Shown here: piece after piece, positions 7,464-16,415 of the stretch | Numbering within the stretch: position 1 is the first letter of the stretch | Layout: every line of letters starts with the position of its first letter | NCBI GenBank assembly: GCA_900545885.1 | Contig: URAF01000002.1 | Coordinates: forward strand, 1 to 64,000 | Source of the DNA: an uncultured Eubacteriales bacterium | GTDB taxonomy: Bacteria; Bacillota; Clostridia; Christensenellales; CAG-917 | Direction: 5' to 3' | DNA length: 64,000 bases | Notes under the pieces: model-generated | Databases searched by the model: none | Told to the model about the DNA's origin: nothing | What the model saw: only the letters and a program-made list of their open reading frames with translations | Made by a program: the position numbers and the translations under genes

Positions 7464-10400
7464 ATGAAAAGATGTGGGAAAATTTTGTTCGTCGTGCTTC
7501 TCGTTATGTTGCTCATTGCAACGCTTGTCGCCTGCAATCCGACAGGACAGGGCGGCGGTGACGGCGGTTCGGGCAGTAATACCGACGGCGGCGACAAAGT
7601 TATAGGAATTGTCGGTCTGCAAATCGACGCCACCAACACCGATTGTTATCTCGGGGAATTCAACCTCGGGCGTGACGTCAAAGCGTATCTGCTCGAAAAA
7701 CGCATCGAATCCGGCGTGACCAAGTATGTCCGTACTGGTGACCCGATTGCGGTAACCGAGGATATGCTTTCTGCCGAAGACGTTGCAAAGCTCGGCAAGA
7801 CGGGCAGACATACGATAACCGTCCATTACACTTACGAAGAAAAAGACCTCATCGGTACGTTTGAACTTCATCTTTCCGAACGTCCCGCAAGGCAGGTCGC
7901 TCTTACGATAAATTTCCCAGACGGAACGCTGTTCGGTATCAAAGATACATACACGTCCAACGTTTTCGAGGGTTCGACTTTCGTTTGGAGTACGTTCATT
8001 TCCCAGTACCCCGTCAACGCGCCCGATAAGGCCGGCAGAAAACAGACCGTTGTTTCTTATTCTTACAACGGCGGCGTATTTGACGCAAACAACACCATTG
8101 TCGTCAATTCCGATATGACGCTTACCGCAAATTACGGCTATGCCGACGTTGCGGTGTCATTCAATGCCAACGCGCCTGCCGACTCCGCCGCTTCCGTTCC
8201 CGAACTTTCCGTTCAGAACGTGGCCAAGAACGGATTTGTAGCACAACCGCATACCAACGATTTCGTGAGCGAAAAGTATGTGCTTACGGGTTGGGAGTAT
8301 AACGGCGTGATGTGGAACTTCAATCAACGTGTTCAGGACCAGGTTGCATCCGGTGTGACAGAAATCGAACTGAAAGGCGTATGGGCAGTCCGCACTTATT
8401 CCGTGAAGTTCGACCTTATGGGCGGTTCGCTCAATGCGTCGGCGGATTACTCCGCGGACGTCAGCGGTCTTAAAGAAGCCGCAGTCAGTGCAACCTACGA
8501 CACAAACGGCAACATCAGCGCGTTTACGCTGACGAACATCGAATACGGTTCTTCTCTTAACGATTATTACGCAAAGATAAAGATTACATCGTCCTCGGAC
8601 GCAGTCAACGTCAAACTTTCCTACCTTGACGCGAACGCAGATACCTATCTCACGAAAGGAAACCTTTATCTCGTCAACGATTTGTTTGCCGACAAAGACT
8701 TCACTTCCTCCGTTGATTTTGCGGCGGAAGTCAAAGCAAGCGGCAACGTTTTCGTGCAATGGGGTATCAACGACGCAGGTGAAGTCGGTGACGCTTATTA
8801 CGGATTTACGTTCAACTTCATTCTCAAAAACGACGGTACTTACAAGATTACGCTGAAAGACAAGACTGCGGGCATAATCAAAATCCCCGCAACTTATCCC
8901 ACCGAGAAAGGAATTCCCGTCACCGAGATAGCAAGCGGTGCGTTTGAAAACGTCGACACGATTACTCAGCTCGACCTTTCTTCCGCAACCAACCTTACGA
9001 AAATAGGTGAAAATGCGTTCTCGGGTTGCGATATGCTGACTTCCGTAAAAGGAAACGCCGACACTCTTGCTTTGACTTATGTCGGTGCAAAGGCGTTCAA
9101 CAACACGCCTTGGCTCATTGCCGAAGTGGCGGAAGGCAAGACCGCAATCACGCTCGGAAAGGTTCTTGTTCGTTACAACGGAGCGGACACCGAAGTGGTA
9201 GACCTGTCGGGTGAAACCTTCGAATATATTGCTCCTTACGCATTCGATACGCTCGTCAACATGAAGGAAGTCAAACTTCCCGCAACCGTCAAGCGCATCG
9301 AAAACAACGCGTTCAATAATTGCAGTGCACTTGCCACCGTTACGACCGACGCAACGGGCATCGAATTCATAGGATATGAAGCGTTCAAGGGGACTCCGTT
9401 CTTCAACGGCGCGTCTCTCGGTGAAGGCGTCAAAGATTTGATTGTCGGCAACGTATATTACCGTTTCCTCGGCAACAGTTCCGATGCGTCCGCAACGGTT
9501 AAGAGCGGCGTTACCGTCATTGCCGACAAAGCGTTCAGACTCGGCACGGGTCTTACCGAAATAACTTTCGAAAACGAAGGCGCAATCGTGTCCGTAGGAC
9601 AAAATGCGTTCTCCGCAACGCCTTGGGCAAAGAACGACGCAGACGGTTTCGTCATCGTCAACAACATACTTGCAAATTACGTAGGTAAATCCGCAACGGT
9701 TGTTATTCCCGACAATGTGACCGCAATTTCCGCAAGTGCATTCGAGGGCTTCAACGCAGCGGGCGTTCAGAATATCGTGTTCCGCTCCGGCTCGGCGATT
9801 TCCGCAATTGCAGACCATGCGTTCATGGGTGCGGTAAACCTCAAAACTTTGAGCTTCTATAAGCAGACTTCCGACGGCGAAATCAACGTGAAAGTCGGCG
9901 ACGAACTGTTCTGCAACGGAAACGGCGCATTCATAAACAATGTCTTCAAGATTTATGCGTATCAGTCCGTAAACTGGAATTACAATCCGCCGAGAGACGT
10001 TCAGCTTCTCATCGATGACAACATGACCGCGGTGCTCAACGACGATGTCATTCCCGTTTACTATATGACGGGCGACGACAACAAAGTTAATTACATCTCC
10101 AAATGGGGTGCAACTTCCTCCGACGGTGTGAACTATGTTGTCGCAAACGGTCTGCTTGTTACACGCGGCGACGGCGTTACCGTTACCGAAAATCTCAACT
10201 TCAACGTAGCCGACATTTCCGGACTTAGGGAAAACTCCGGCAGTGCGGGCAGTGTAGCGGTTGCAACGGGTGAAATTTTCTCGTTCAACGGCAAGAAAGT
10301 CGGTTCGTTCAATTACAACATCTTTGCTGCAATCAGAACGGAAAGCTTCTCCGTCGAAGGTTTCGGCGGCGACGGAAGCGAAGGAAATCCCTTCAAGTTC

Positions 10401-12428
10401 TACACTTCGCAACAGACAATCGACCTTACCAAGGGTGTTCTCAGATTCAGCTACACCAACAGCGCAACCGAAGCGGTGCCGCTTACAAGCGAACTCATTT
10501 CCGTCAGCGGTTACACCAACGCGGTCGGTAAGCGAACGCTCACTTTGAAATACGATTTCTACGGTATAAAAACTTATGAATGGAAGGAAATGTATTATAC
10601 TGTTTCCGTTCCTCAGCCGTCTTACCTCAAACAGGTCAAAAACATTGTCATGCCTATCGGTTCCGTCCCCAACGACTATTACGCGTCCATACTCTTTGAC
10701 GTCGTGTACACCGACGGCACCACTCATCGCATAAATATGTCGGCAGGCGTCGAAATCATAGAAGTCGATGGCGTCAACAGTTCCGAATTTAATACCTCAG
10801 TATCCGGTTTGCACACCGCAAAACTTGCGTACAAGGATAAGAATTCTTCTCTCGCGGTAAACGGCGACTTCGTATATTCCGTCGAACTTGCGGCAATAGA
10901 AAGCTACTACGACTTCGACAGCGCGAGCGGCACTATAACCGGTATCAAAGCTGCTTCGGCAAACAAAAAGATGTACGTTGTGCCTTCCACGATAGGCGGC
11001 AAAGCGGTCACAGCAATCGGTAACGGCGTTTTTGCAGGTATGACCAACCTTACCACCGTTTACATTCCCGATTCCGTCAAGACGATAGGCGCAAGAGCGT
11101 TTGCGGGTTGCACTGCTTTGCAGAACGTTTACTATTTCGCACCGCAGACCGAAAAGACCGTGTCCGTCGATATTGACGATATTCTTATCATTGACGAATA
11201 CAGAGAAGCGACGACCACCATTACAATAGGTAAGAACTCGGACGACAAAGTTATCGCCGATTATGTCCTCGGTCAGGATTACATCGTGTTCCCGTCCGTT
11301 ATGAAATATCAGTCCACGGTTTCTCTTGACGAAATCAAGGAATCCGACCGCAGCAAGTACGCGGAAGACGCGAACATCTACGGTGAATTCACTTTGAGCT
11401 TCGCATTCGCCGAAGGACAAGACATTGTCAGCACGCTGGTACAACAACTTGCAAGATATCAAGGTATGGTTTATCTGCCCGCGGGTGACACCTATATGGA
11501 ACTCTACACCGAGCTCACAAGACTCCTCGGTGCGGACAAAGTCAAGACTTACAGCAACAACGTTCTGCCCGAAGGCGTCAACCCCGTGACTCCCGCCGAG
11601 CTCAACTATATGTTCCTCGGATTGACTTACAGCGCTCCTGTCGTAACCAAGAAAGAGGGCAGCGCATACGTCAAGACCGGCGCGGCACTCACGCCCGTAA
11701 ACGATACGATTATCGTCCCGTCCATGCTCACTGACTCCAAGATCTATTCTTACGGAATAGTCGGTTTGCAGGAGAACGTATTTGCGGCAGGCGTCGGCGT
11801 TGAAACCAGAATTTATCTCCCCGAGTCCATAGCATACGTGGAAGGCAACTCTGTTGCGGGTCTGTTCGCAAACGGTATTGCAACGGGCATAATCACCGTT
11901 TACACCGACATCAACAACCTGCTCAAACCCGTTGACCAGTTCCCGACCTCGGTAACCTCAATCGGCGAAGAAGCATTCCAGGGTTGCTCGAAACTGCACA
12001 TTGATTTCAGTTCTGCAACGGGACTTGAAACAATCGGTGCGCGCGCATTCCAGGGTTGCAGTTCTTTGACCTCGGTGGTGTTCGGTGAAGGTTCCGTTCT
12101 CAAAGTCATCGGCGAAAACGCATTCGCAGACTGCGGAGCCATTGTGAACGTCGACCTCGGCAATACGCAGGTCGAAGAAATCGGCGCGTTCGCGTTCATC
12201 AACAACGACAGTCTTGCAACGCTCGTTCTGCCCGCCACCGTCAAGGAAATCGGCATCAGCGCATTTGCAAATTGCTACAATCTCGCAGACGTAACGGTTG
12301 CGGCAACCGCACAAATCACATTCATTGGCTATCAGGCGTTCTACAGCTGCGCATTCGACAAATCCGTGTTTGACGGTGCTAGCGGTGTTGACGCAAACGC
12401 ATTCCAGAACTGTGCTCCCAAAGCGTAA
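7464..12428 (+). CDS. Giant BspA-type leucine-rich-repeat surface lipoprotein
   Basis: This 1654-residue exported protein has a signal peptide with lipobox LVAC (Cys near residue 24) and a flexible Gly/Ser/Asp spacer (residues about 28-45). Then come bacterial surface repeats with the YSVKFDLMGG-type beta-grasp signature (about 140-330). Three blocks of BspA/LRR_5 repeats follow, with the recurring pattern IGxxAFxxCxxL and ITLPxTVKxI: about residues 480-850, 1170-1225 and 1490-1650. Such proteins commonly bind host or neighbour surfaces in gut bacteria. There is no C-terminal sorting signal, so anchoring is by lipid. A promoter and terminator flank it as a single gene. A Cys in each repeat (for example FSGCDML, FAGCTAL, FQGCSKL) is typical of this repeat class. 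Confidence 0.9.
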   Translation: MKRCGKILFVVLLVMLLIATLVACNPTGQGGGDGGSGSNTDGGDKVIGIVGLQIDATNTDCYLGEFNLGRDVKAYLLEKRIESGVTKYVRTGDPIAVTEDMLSAEDVAKLGKTGRHTITVHYTYEEKDLIGTFELHLSERPARQVALTINFPDGTLFGIKDTYTSNVFEGSTFVWSTFISQYPVNAPDKAGRKQTVVSYSYNGGVFDANNTIVVNSDMTLTANYGYADVAVSFNANAPADSAASVPELSVQNVAKNGFVAQPHTNDFVSEKYVLTGWEYNGVMWNFNQRVQDQVASGVTEIELKGVWAVRTYSVKFDLMGGSLNASADYSADVSGLKEAAVSATYDTNGNISAFTLTNIEYGSSLNDYYAKIKITSSSDAVNVKLSYLDANADTYLTKGNLYLVNDLFADKDFTSSVDFAAEVKASGNVFVQWGINDAGEVGDAYYGFTFNFILKNDGTYKITLKDKTAGIIKIPATYPTEKGIPVTEIASGAFENVDTITQLDLSSATNLTKIGENAFSGCDMLTSVKGNADTLALTYVGAKAFNNTPWLIAEVAEGKTAITLGKVLVRYNGADTEVVDLSGETFEYIAPYAFDTLVNMKEVKLPATVKRIENNAFNNCSALATVTTDATGIEFIGYEAFKGTPFFNGASLGEGVKDLIVGNVYYRFLGNSSDASATVKSGVTVIADKAFRLGTGLTEITFENEGAIVSVGQNAFSATPWAKNDADGFVIVNNILANYVGKSATVVIPDNVTAISASAFEGFNAAGVQNIVFRSGSAISAIADHAFMGAVNLKTLSFYKQTSDGEINVKVGDELFCNGNGAFINNVFKIYAYQSVNWNYNPPRDVQLLIDDNMTAVLNDDVIPVYYMTGDDNKVNYISKWGATSSDGVNYVVANGLLVTRGDGVTVTENLNFNVADISGLRENSGSAGSVAVATGEIFSFNGKKVGSFNYNIFAAIRTESFSVEGFGGDGSEGNPFKFYTSQQTIDLTKGVLRFSYTNSATEAVPLTSELISVSGYTNAVGKRTLTLKYDFYGIKTYEWKEMYYTVSVPQPSYLKQVKNIVMPIGSVPNDYYASILFDVVYTDGTTHRINMSAGVEIIEVDGVNSSEFNTSVSGLHTAKLAYKDKNSSLAVNGDFVYSVELAAIESYYDFDSASGTITGIKAASANKKMYVVPSTIGGKAVTAIGNGVFAGMTNLTTVYIPDSVKTIGARAFAGCTALQNVYYFAPQTEKTVSVDIDDILIIDEYREATTTITIGKNSDDKVIADYVLGQDYIVFPSVMKYQSTVSLDEIKESDRSKYAEDANIYGEFTLSFAFAEGQDIVSTLVQQLARYQGMVYLPAGDTYMELYTELTRLLGADKVKTYSNNVLPEGVNPVTPAELNYMFLGLTYSAPVVTKKEGSAYVKTGAALTPVNDTIIVPSMLTDSKIYSYGIVGLQENVFAAGVGVETRIYLPESIAYVEGNSVAGLFANGIATGIITVYTDINNLLKPVDQFPTSVTSIGEEAFQGCSKLHIDFSSATGLETIGARAFQGCSSLTSVVFGEGSVLKVIGENAFADCGAIVNVDLGNTQVEEIGAFAFINNDSLATLVLPATVKEIGISAFANCYNLADVTVAATAQITFIGYQAFYSCAFDKSVFDGASGVDANAFQNCAPKA

Positions 12429-12507
12429 TATCGGCGGGATAAAAGTTTGAGCGGCGTGTAAACTCGACACAAAAATTCAATCGAAACAAACCCAATCAAC
12501 CAAAATC

Positions 12508-12535
12508 AAAACCGCTCCGAGAGGAGCGGTTTTAT
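12508..12535 (+). terminator. Terminator after the LRR lipoprotein
   Basis: The perfect hairpin AAAACCGCTCC-GAGA-GGAGCGGTTTT is followed by T-rich sequence. Its A-rich 5' arm also allows it to act for the convergent fumarase operon. Confidence 0.9.
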
Positions 12536-12625
12536 TATTGCGCCGTTATTGTAAAAATTGTCTGATGAAGTGTTGCAAATAAAATTTAAGTGCTTTTGGT
12601 CAGCGAGCGGTTGAAAATTGGTTTG

Positions 12626-13165
12626 TTAGTCGGGGAATACCGAGTTGCCGCGGCTGTCAATACCTACGATTACGGGAAAATCCTTGACATGCATTTCGTG
12701 CACGGCTTCCGTACCGAGGTCTTCGTAAGCGACTTTTTTCCAGTTTTCTATAGCTTTTGCGTAAAGCGCGCCCGCGCCGCCTATGGCGCAGAGATAAACA
12801 CCGCCGCAGCGTTTTATCGCGTCGTACACTTTTTCTCCGCGGTTTCCCTTACCGATGCTTGCGCAGACTTCGTAGTCGTAGAGCGCTGGGGCGTATGCGT
12901 CCATTCTCATAGAGGTTGTCGGACCTGCGCCCGTGGGTTTTCCTTTTTCGTCGAAGCAAGGACCGACATAATATATTGCCTGACCTTTAAGGTCTACGGG
13001 AAGAGCGTCGCCACGCGATATCGTTTCGCAAAGCCTTTTGTGTGCCGCGTCGCGTCCCGTGTACAGTGTGCCAGAAAGCAAAAGATAATCGCCCGCGTTA
13101 AGGCTGTCGAGAGTCTTGCGGTCGAAAGGAAGAGTTATTTTTTTGAAATCGGAAGAGTAGTTCAT
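12626..13165 (-). CDS. Class I fumarate hydratase, beta subunit
   Basis: This is the beta subunit of the two-subunit, iron-sulfur class I fumarase, which interconverts fumarate and malate. The 179 residues contain LLLSGTLYTGRDAAHKRL, VGPCFDEKGKPTGAGPTTSMRMD and GGAGALYAKAI, all diagnostic of this subunit family. The ATG at 13165 gives the usual family start, although no strong ribosome site is seen; longer in-frame starts reach into the alpha-subunit gene. It lies 49 bases after the alpha subunit and is co-transcribed with it. It faces the LRR gene tail to tail across a shared terminator. Confidence 0.92.
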   Translation of the reverse strand: MNYSSDFKKITLPFDRKTLDSLNAGDYLLLSGTLYTGRDAAHKRLCETISRGDALPVDLKGQAIYYVGPCFDEKGKPTGAGPTTSMRMDAYAPALYDYEVCASIGKGNRGEKVYDAIKRCGGVYLCAIGGAGALYAKAIENWKKVAYEDLGTEAVHEMHVKDFPVIVGIDSRGNSVFPD

Positions 13166-13214
13166 ATTAAGGTATCCGAAATTAGTTTTGATTTGTTTGC
13201 CTATCGGCAAGTTT

Positions 13215-14051
13215 TCAGATTTCCGCGTGTCCCAGACGCACGGCGTTGCATTGAACGTTGACGGCAACGGGAAGAGCGGATATGTGAGTAGGGTATTTGC
13301 CGATGTGAACGGCGAGCGCGGTCGTATCGCCGCCGAACCCTTGCGCGCCTATTCCGAGTGCGTTTATGCGGGAGAGGCATTCGCGTTCCATGTCGGCAAG
13401 CGCCGCATCGTCGGAAGGCGTGCCTATGTCGCGCAGCAGTTGACGTTTTGCAACTTCCATTGCCTTTTCCGCCGTTCCGCCTATTCCCACGCCGATAACG
13501 ACGGGCGGACAGGGGTTGCTGCCTGCAAGTTTAACGGCGTCGACTATGCAGTTTTTGACATCGTCGAGTCCCGCCGACGGAGTCAGCATATAAAGCCGCG
13601 ACATATTCTCGCTTCCGAAGCCTTTGGGCAGGAAGTCGAGCGTGATTTTGTCCCCTTCGGTGAGTTCGATGTGTACGACGGCGGGCGTGTTGTCGCGGGT
13701 GTTTATGCGCGTTATCGGGTCGAGAACGCTTGCGCGGTATCCGTTTTTGCGGTAGCCGCGTCTTACGCCTTCGTTGATTGCGTCTTCGAGCAGTCCGCCT
13801 TTAATGTGGACGTCCTGACCGACTTTTGCGAAAAACACCGCCATACCCGTATCCTGACAGACGGCAAGCCCTTCTTTTTCGGCGGTTTCGGCGTTCTCAA
13901 TCAGCATGGAAAGCGCAAATCGCGCAGAAGACCCGTTTTCTTTTTCGAGGCATGATTGCAGTTTGTTTTTGCAGGATTGCGTGAGTTTTCCGCACGCCTT
14001 GACGCATTCTTCCGCGGCGGCGGCTATTTGTTCGAACGTAACGTTTCTCAT
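13215..14051 (-). CDS. Class I fumarate hydratase, alpha subunit
   Basis: This is the alpha subunit of class I fumarase, carrying the [4Fe-4S] cluster that activates the substrate. The 278 residues include AVCQDTGMAVFFAKVGQDV near residue 60 and the SAGLDDVK and NPCPPVVIGVGIGGTAEKA blocks; the cluster cysteines fall in these conserved segments. The start at 14051 is supported by a TTGAAA-17-TATAAT promoter whose -10 ends only seven bases before the ATG, so the message is probably leaderless. A longer start at 14087 would lie inside the -35 and is excluded. It diverges from malic enzyme, so the pair forms a fumarate-malate-pyruvate route. Confidence 0.92.
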   Translation of the reverse strand: MRNVTFEQIAAAAEECVKACGKLTQSCKNKLQSCLEKENGSSARFALSMLIENAETAEKEGLAVCQDTGMAVFFAKVGQDVHIKGGLLEDAINEGVRRGYRKNGYRASVLDPITRINTRDNTPAVVHIELTEGDKITLDFLPKGFGSENMSRLYMLTPSAGLDDVKNCIVDAVKLAGSNPCPPVVIGVGIGGTAEKAMEVAKRQLLRDIGTPSDDAALADMERECLSRINALGIGAQGFGGDTTALAVHIGKYPTHISALPVAVNVQCNAVRLGHAEI

Positions 14052-14058
14052 ACTCCGA

Positions 14059-14087
14059 ATTATAACCTCTGAATGCGGAATTTTCAA
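14059..14087 (-). promoter_or_regulatory. Promoter of the fumarase operon, leaderless geometry
   Basis: On the reverse strand TTGAAA (14087-14082), 17 bases, TATAAT (14064-14059). The start codon begins at 14051, seven bases past the -10. Confidence 0.8.
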
Positions 14088-14101
14088 GTTTTCGGGCGCA
14101 A

Positions 14102-14130
14102 TTGACTTGATTTGCGCGCGCGTTTATATT
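14102..14130 (+). promoter_or_regulatory. Promoter of malic enzyme, back to back with the fumarase promoter
   Basis: TTGACT (14102-14107), 17 bases, TATATT (14125-14130). The ATG at 14142 follows after 11 bases with no ribosome-binding site, so the 5' leader would be about five bases. Only 14 bases separate its -35 from the divergent -35. Confidence 0.78.
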
Positions 14131-14141
14131 AGTCTTATATT

Positions 14142-15317
14142 ATGGACTACATGAAAACTTCGGTTGAAAAGCACTTTGAGTGGAAAGGCAAACTGGAAGT
14201 CAATTCCAGAGTAAAAGTGGATTCGCGCGAAGCGTTGTCGCTTGCGTATACACCCGGCGTTGCTGCGCCTTGTCTTGAAATCGCAAAGGACAATTCCCTT
14301 GCATATGACCTCACCCGTAAATGGAATTCCGTCGCAGTCGTGACGGACGGAAGCGCCGTTCTCGGGCTTGGCAACATAGGCCCGCTTGCGGGAATGCCTG
14401 TTATGGAAGGCAAATGCGTTTTGTTCAGCGAATTCGCGGGTATCGACGCAGTGCCCGTTTGCCTTGCGACGCAGGACACAGAAGAAATAATTTCGACGGT
14501 CAAAAACATAGCGCCGACGTACGGCGGCATCAACCTCGAAGACATATCGGCTCCTCGTTGTTTCGAAATCGAAAGGCGATTGAAAGAACTCTGCGACATA
14601 CCCGTTTTCCACGACGACCAGCACGGTACGGCAATTGTGCTTGCAGCGGCGTTAATCAATGCTTTGAAACTTGTAGGCAAGAAGATTGAGGACGTCGCGA
14701 TAGTTGTAAACGGAGCGGGCAGTGCTGGTATAGCGATTACGGAATTTCTGCTTATGTTGGGCGCACGCGACGTTGTCGTTTGTGACCGAGCGGGCATAAT
14801 AAGCGGCGATGCGGAAAAATTCAACTCGGCACAACGCGCGCTTGCGGCAAAGACAAACCCGCGCGGAGTCAAAGGCGTGCTTTCCGACGCTGTCAAAGGA
14901 GCGGACGTATTTATCGGCGTCAGTGCCCGCGACGTGCTCACAAAGGAAGACGTACAAAACATGAACGGCGACGCGATAGTTTTCGCAATGGCAAATCCCG
15001 CCCCCGAAATCAATCCCGACCTTGCAAAGGAAGGCGGTGCGAGAATCGTTGCAACGGGCAGAAGCGATTACGCGAACCAGATAAACAACGTTCTTGCTTT
15101 CCCCGGTATTTTCCGAGGTGCGCTTGATGCAAGAGCGTCGGACATCAACACCGAAATGCAGATTGCGGCGGTTTATGCGATAGCGGGGCTTGTCTCCGAC
15201 GACGAACTGACCGAAGAGTACATTTTACCTCGTGCATTTGACGAACGCGTAGTCCCTGCCGTGGCGGCGGCTGTCGGCAAAGCCGCAAAAGACAGCGGGG
15301 TTGCAAGAATAAAATGA
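14142..15317 (+). CDS. NAD(P)-dependent malic enzyme
   Basis: This enzyme decarboxylates malate to pyruvate with reduction of NAD(P). The 391 residues include the malic motif SLAYTPGVAAPCLEI, the catalytic-site segment FHDDQHGTAIV near residue 158 and the nucleotide-binding VNGAGSAGIAI near residue 188. The length fits the small bacterial malic enzymes without a phosphotransacetylase tail. The ATG at 14142 is likely used as a leaderless start; a second ATG at 14151 is possible. It diverges from class I fumarase, which supplies malate. A terminator at 15449 ends the transcript. Confidence 0.94.
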   Translation: MDYMKTSVEKHFEWKGKLEVNSRVKVDSREALSLAYTPGVAAPCLEIAKDNSLAYDLTRKWNSVAVVTDGSAVLGLGNIGPLAGMPVMEGKCVLFSEFAGIDAVPVCLATQDTEEIISTVKNIAPTYGGINLEDISAPRCFEIERRLKELCDIPVFHDDQHGTAIVLAAALINALKLVGKKIEDVAIVVNGAGSAGIAITEFLLMLGARDVVVCDRAGIISGDAEKFNSAQRALAAKTNPRGVKGVLSDAVKGADVFIGVSARDVLTKEDVQNMNGDAIVFAMANPAPEINPDLAKEGGARIVATGRSDYANQINNVLAFPGIFRGALDARASDINTEMQIAAVYAIAGLVSDDELTEEYILPRAFDERVVPAVAAAVGKAAKDSGVARIK

Positions 15318-15448
15318 CACTCACGCTCGATTTACGTGAGATATAATGTCTGCGTAACAGGCAAAGACGTGCAGCCATTCCGAATTGTCGGAACAAATCG
15401 GACGAAGTCAGACAATCGGATATTCACAATCGAATAACGAAAAATAAG

Positions 15449-15478
15449 CAAAAGACCGCAAACGCGGTCTTTTCTTGT
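15449..15478. terminator. Bidirectional terminator between malic enzyme and the ECF gene
   Basis: The hairpin AAAAGACCGC-AAAC-GCGGTCTTTT has A and T tracts on its two sides and serves convergent genes on both strands. Its 3' edge touches the stop codon of the reverse-strand gene. Confidence 0.88.
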
Positions 15479-16164
15479 TATCTTTTTTCGGCATTTTCGT
15501 CTTTCGTTGTATTTTGTTCGTTGGTGACGATTTCGCTGTCTGTTAGGTCGTCGGATACGGAATTGCAGGTGCGCGAATAGGTTTCGTCACTTAATTCCGA
15601 TGCTGTGTCCGTCGACACAGACAACCGCAACTTGCTTTTTAGGTTGACAAGGCGCATGACGTACAGCACAACCGTTGCAAGCCCTACCGACGCTGATGCC
15701 TGAACCGCGTCGGCGGGCAGAGCGGCAAGAGCGGACGCGGGCGTGCCGTAAAGATAGCTGTTGCAGATGAAGTACGACGTCATCATCAAAACTCCCGCAA
15801 CAATCATTGCGAGAACGCCTGTCGCGGCCGACGCGTATTTGTTGCGGACGCCCCTGAACGCGTACATTATAAGTCCGCATACGAGCCCCTCTGCGCCTTT
15901 TATAAACAGAGTGAAAAACATTGTTGCGGGGTAGACTGCAAGGTCGGCGAAAAACGAACCTAATCCGCCCGCCAGCATTGCGGGAACGGGTCCGAAAAGA
16001 GCCGCAGTTATGAATATGACGGCGTCGCCGCAGTTGAAGAAAAAGTCGCCCGTGCGGAATCCGAGGACAATTGTGGCGGCGGTTACAAGCGCAGTCATAA
16101 GAGCGGTGAAAACAAGCGTTCTCGTGGGAAATCTGCGAATGCGGTCTGAAAAGGTTTTGTTCAT
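15478..16164 (-). CDS. ECF transporter S component, riboflavin-type
   Basis: This is a substrate-binding membrane subunit of an energy-coupling-factor vitamin transporter. It has about six hydrophobic segments in residues 15-165, with the ECF motifs FFFNCGDAVIFITAALFGP, GGLGSFFADL and FIKGAEGLVCGLI, which mark the ECF-ribofla_trS-like family. The start at 16164 has GGAGG at ideal spacing; upstream in-frame starts would lie in the terminator hairpin. An FMN riboswitch with an intrinsic terminator precedes it, so riboflavin or an FMN precursor is the probable substrate. The last 55 residues are a hydrophilic Ser/Thr/Asp-rich tail not usual for the family. No ATPase or T subunit is in the window; it would share them from elsewhere. 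Confidence 0.87.
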   Translation of the reverse strand: MNKTFSDRIRRFPTRTLVFTALMTALVTAATIVLGFRTGDFFFNCGDAVIFITAALFGPVPAMLAGGLGSFFADLAVYPATMFFTLFIKGAEGLVCGLIMYAFRGVRNKYASAATGVLAMIVAGVLMMTSYFICNSYLYGTPASALAALPADAVQASASVGLATVVLYVMRLVNLKSKLRLSVSTDTASELSDETYSRTCNSVSDDLTDSEIVTNEQNTTKDENAEKR

Positions 16165-16206
16165 GGTGCCTCCTGCGGGCGGGTAAAGACAGGGCAGGAG
16201 AAAGGG

Positions 16207-16233
16207 CAAAAAAAATCCTTTGCATAGCAAAGG
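16207..16233 (-). terminator. Intrinsic terminator of the FMN riboswitch
   Basis: On the reverse strand CCTTTGC-TAT-GCAAAGG is followed by eight T residues. It sits between the aptamer and the S-component start, so ligand binding is expected to cause transcription termination. Confidence 0.88.
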
Positions 16234-16239
16234 GAAGAC

Positions 16240-16366
16240 CGAATCTCTCTCCCAAGCTGACTTTACAGGCGGTTACGGAATCTCACCGTATCGGCTGATG
16301 GGGCTGTTGGACTTGTCCGCTTGATGCGGCATTACCACCGGTTGGGTTAAACCCACCCAAAGAATA
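16240..16366 (-). ncRNA. FMN riboswitch aptamer
   Basis: Read on the reverse strand, the segment runs from TTTGGGTGGG...CCAACCGGTGGT to GATACGGTGAGATTCCGTAACCGCCTGT and closes with AAAGTCAGCTTGGGAGAGAGATT. These follow the order of the FMN (RFN) element: the GGGTGxxxTTCCC-type arm, CCGGTGGT, the second NGGTGAGATTCCG arm, and the closing GGGAGAGA that pairs with the 5' end. The first hairpin is unusually short, and its loop (TTTAAC) departs from the common GAAAT. It controls the riboflavin-type S component downstream by transcription termination. Confidence 0.85.
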
Positions 16367-16415
16367 TTCGTTGCCAAGATGATACGCCATACGGCAAATA
16401 ATGTCAAGGGGCAAT

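Noticed and set aside
8157..10727. 856-residue reverse-strand open frame inside the LRR lipoprotein gene
   Set aside because: It is antisense to a gene with a signal peptide, repeats, promoter and terminator. It has no ribosome site, and its composition is what the repeat gene gives in reverse.
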